From: Micrococcales bacterium
GTDB lineage: Bacteria; Actinomycetota; Actinomycetes; S36-B12; UBA5976
Length of the DNA stretch: 6,385 bases
Assembly (NCBI GenBank): GCA_024640585.1
Contig: JAHEEQ010000140.1
Location: 1-6,385, forward strand
Direction: 5' to 3'
The notes beneath the pieces are model-generated. The model was given only the letters and a program-made list of their open reading frames with translations. It was not told where the DNA came from and did no database searches. Position numbers and translations under genes: made by a program. Positions 5,866 to 6,385 of the stretch are shown one piece after another (the first letter of the stretch is position 1; the number at the start of each line of letters is the position of its first letter).

Positions 5866-5949
5866 TATTTACCAGCATCCCAAGTGGTCTGTGGGACAAA
5901 AGCGACAACGCTGCTGCGATTGCATAAAGCAACGTAGCAGCGTTTTTTC
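5866..5949 (+). ncRNA. Possible small RNA ending at a rho-independent terminator
   Basis: Two hairpins follow each other on the plus strand: TCCCA (5878-5882) pairing with TGGGA (5892-5896), then the strong terminator stem (5907-5944) with its T-run. No rightward gene lies between the recombinase start at 5716 and this terminator, so a terminator here needs a local transcript. TATTTA at 5866-5871 is a possible -10 box that would start transcription just at the first hairpin, but no good -35 is visible. Alternatives are termination of readthrough from far upstream, or insulation of the DUF6876-like gene. Evidence is structural only. Confidence 0.3.
5907..5948 (+). terminator. Strong rho-independent terminator, rightward
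   Basis: The arm AACGCTGCTGCG (5907-5918) pairs with CGTAGCAGCGTT (5933-5944), 12 pairs with one G-T wobble. The stem continues inward through TTGC/GCAA after one bulged A, closing on an ATAAA loop. A run of six Ts (5943-5948) follows. The minus strand has no matching T-run, so it acts rightward only. It separates whatever lies upstream from the DUF6876-like gene. Confidence 0.85.
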
Positions 5950-6022
5950 TTGCTCCCGCCATCTACGTGCTGCTTTACGAAGATCGTTGCTTGTAGGGTT
6001 GATTTGAGGTGTTGTGTGTGCA

Positions 6023-6049
6023 GCACAAATACAGGTCGCAACTTTGTGC
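6023..6049. promoter_or_regulatory. Inverted repeat GCACAAA-N13-TTTGTGC upstream of the DUF6876-like gene
   Basis: Perfect 7-base arms are separated by 13 bases and end 21 bases before the ATG at 6071. It could be an operator with half-sites two helical turns apart, or a leader hairpin close enough to affect ribosome access. No clear promoter boxes or ribosome binding site were found nearby, so the role is open. Confidence 0.35.
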
Positions 6050-6070
6050 AGTCGAAAACAAACTGTGTGC

Positions 6071-6385
6071 ATGAAACAGTTTGACCCTAAACAACTTGGA
6101 TTCTTTACAGGTACAACCGCATATCACCTGCATGCCTCACGTGTAGTGCTTACAGATGGAGCCAAGTACGTTGCAGAGCACGCAGAAGCGTACTGGCTGA
6201 TGGATGCGATTGGCAGCTACTTGCCCCCACTCGTTAATCGTGAGCACTTTGTGGTTGCGTCACTTGCAGTCAAGAATCAATCGGCACTGCTATGGCTGAC
6301 AGATGGCAATTACAAAGACATTGCTTCCCAACGCATTCCATACACAGACTTCCCTATGCCAGACATCACTTTGTTCGCGTGCTGG
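6071..6385 (+). CDS. DUF6876-like protein, N-terminal 105 residues (runs off the window)
   Basis: The frame is open from the ATG at 6071 to the window edge with no stop, so the gene is partial at its 3' end. The sequence fits a family of small island and phage proteins of unknown function that I know as DUF6876: an opening F.GT box (FFTGTTAYH, 11-19), then LTDGAKYVAEHAEAYWLMD (27-45), a later LTDGN (76-80), and YTDFP (91-95) near the end. Typical members are little over 100 residues, so most of the protein is probably present. The ATG falls just before the conserved F.GT box, as expected, but no good ribosome binding site is seen; the leader is only moderately A-rich (GAAAACAAAC). It stands alone after a strong terminator, so it must have its own promoter. 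Function is not known. Confidence 0.8.
   Translation, partial: MKQFDPKQLGFFTGTTAYHLHASRVVLTDGAKYVAEHAEAYWLMDAIGSYLPPLVNREHFVVASLAVKNQSALLWLTDGNYKDIASQRIPYTDFPMPDITLFACW

Larger units (their letters stand above)
5717..6070. other. Noncoding region of 354 bases between the recombinase and the DUF6876-like gene
   Basis: No convincing gene lies here; the short leftward frames crossing it overlap the terminator hairpin and look like chance. It holds the upstream region of the leftward recombinase (5717-5760), an imperfect pair of direct repeats (5753-5769 and 5842-5859), a possible small RNA ending in a strong rightward terminator (about 5866-5949), and about 120 bases of leader before the DUF6876-like gene, including an inverted repeat at 6023-6049. 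Recombination sites for the adjacent recombinase could also lie here, but none is proven by the sequence. Confidence 0.6.

Noticed and set aside
5826..6072. Leftward small frames in the noncoding region
   Set aside because: They run through the terminator hairpin, have Cys/Arg-rich low-quality sequence and lack a ribosome binding site.
1..6385. CRISPR array, tRNA or rRNA gene, insertion-sequence ends
   Set aside because: No regularly spaced repeats, cloverleaf-like segment, rRNA sequence or transposase with terminal inverted repeats was found by eye.

Overview
The window looks like accessory (genomic-island) DNA from a proteobacterium, perhaps beta or gamma. The evidence is moderate GC content by eye, ordinary Shine-Dalgarno sites, and island-type families: tyrosine recombinases, a DUF6876-like protein and a small CFHC/CPHC zinc-ribbon protein. 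No rRNA, tRNA, CRISPR array or core housekeeping gene is visible, so no genus can be named.

Layout, left to right. The window opens with the tail of a rightward tyrosine recombinase (2-145). Its frame is broken by TAA exactly where the family has its catalytic tyrosine. Two leftward genes follow: a 295-residue protein of unknown function (478-1365), transcribed first, and a small protein (161-427). A divergent intergenic region (1366-1480) carries an inverted repeat that may be an operator. Next is a rightward cargo operon with a 626-residue protein of unknown function (1481-3361), a 434-residue enzyme with the active-site pattern of tRNA-guanine transglycosylase (TGT; 3365-4669), and an 88-residue zinc-ribbon protein (4742-5008). 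A short leftward tyrosine recombinase, with a full catalytic set but no N-terminal DNA-binding domain, lies at 5150-5716. About 350 noncoding bases follow, holding a strong rightward terminator and a possible small RNA. The window ends inside a DUF6876-like gene.

The most interesting unit is the tightly coupled 626-residue / TGT-like pair. The enzyme keeps the TGT base-binding motifs and catalytic aspartate but shows no C-terminal zinc motif. It is a candidate for the DpdA-type branch, which puts 7-deazaguanines into DNA. No preQ0 synthesis gene and no other recognisable Dpd gene is present. If this is a base-modification system, it would draw its precursor from the host and use the 626-residue protein as partner or targeting subunit; that is inference.

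A 19-base palindrome (AACTCTC-N5-GAGAGTT) occurs three times between genes, each time 7 to 19 bases after a stop codon. It links the leftward genes, the cargo operon and the recombinase as parts of one element.
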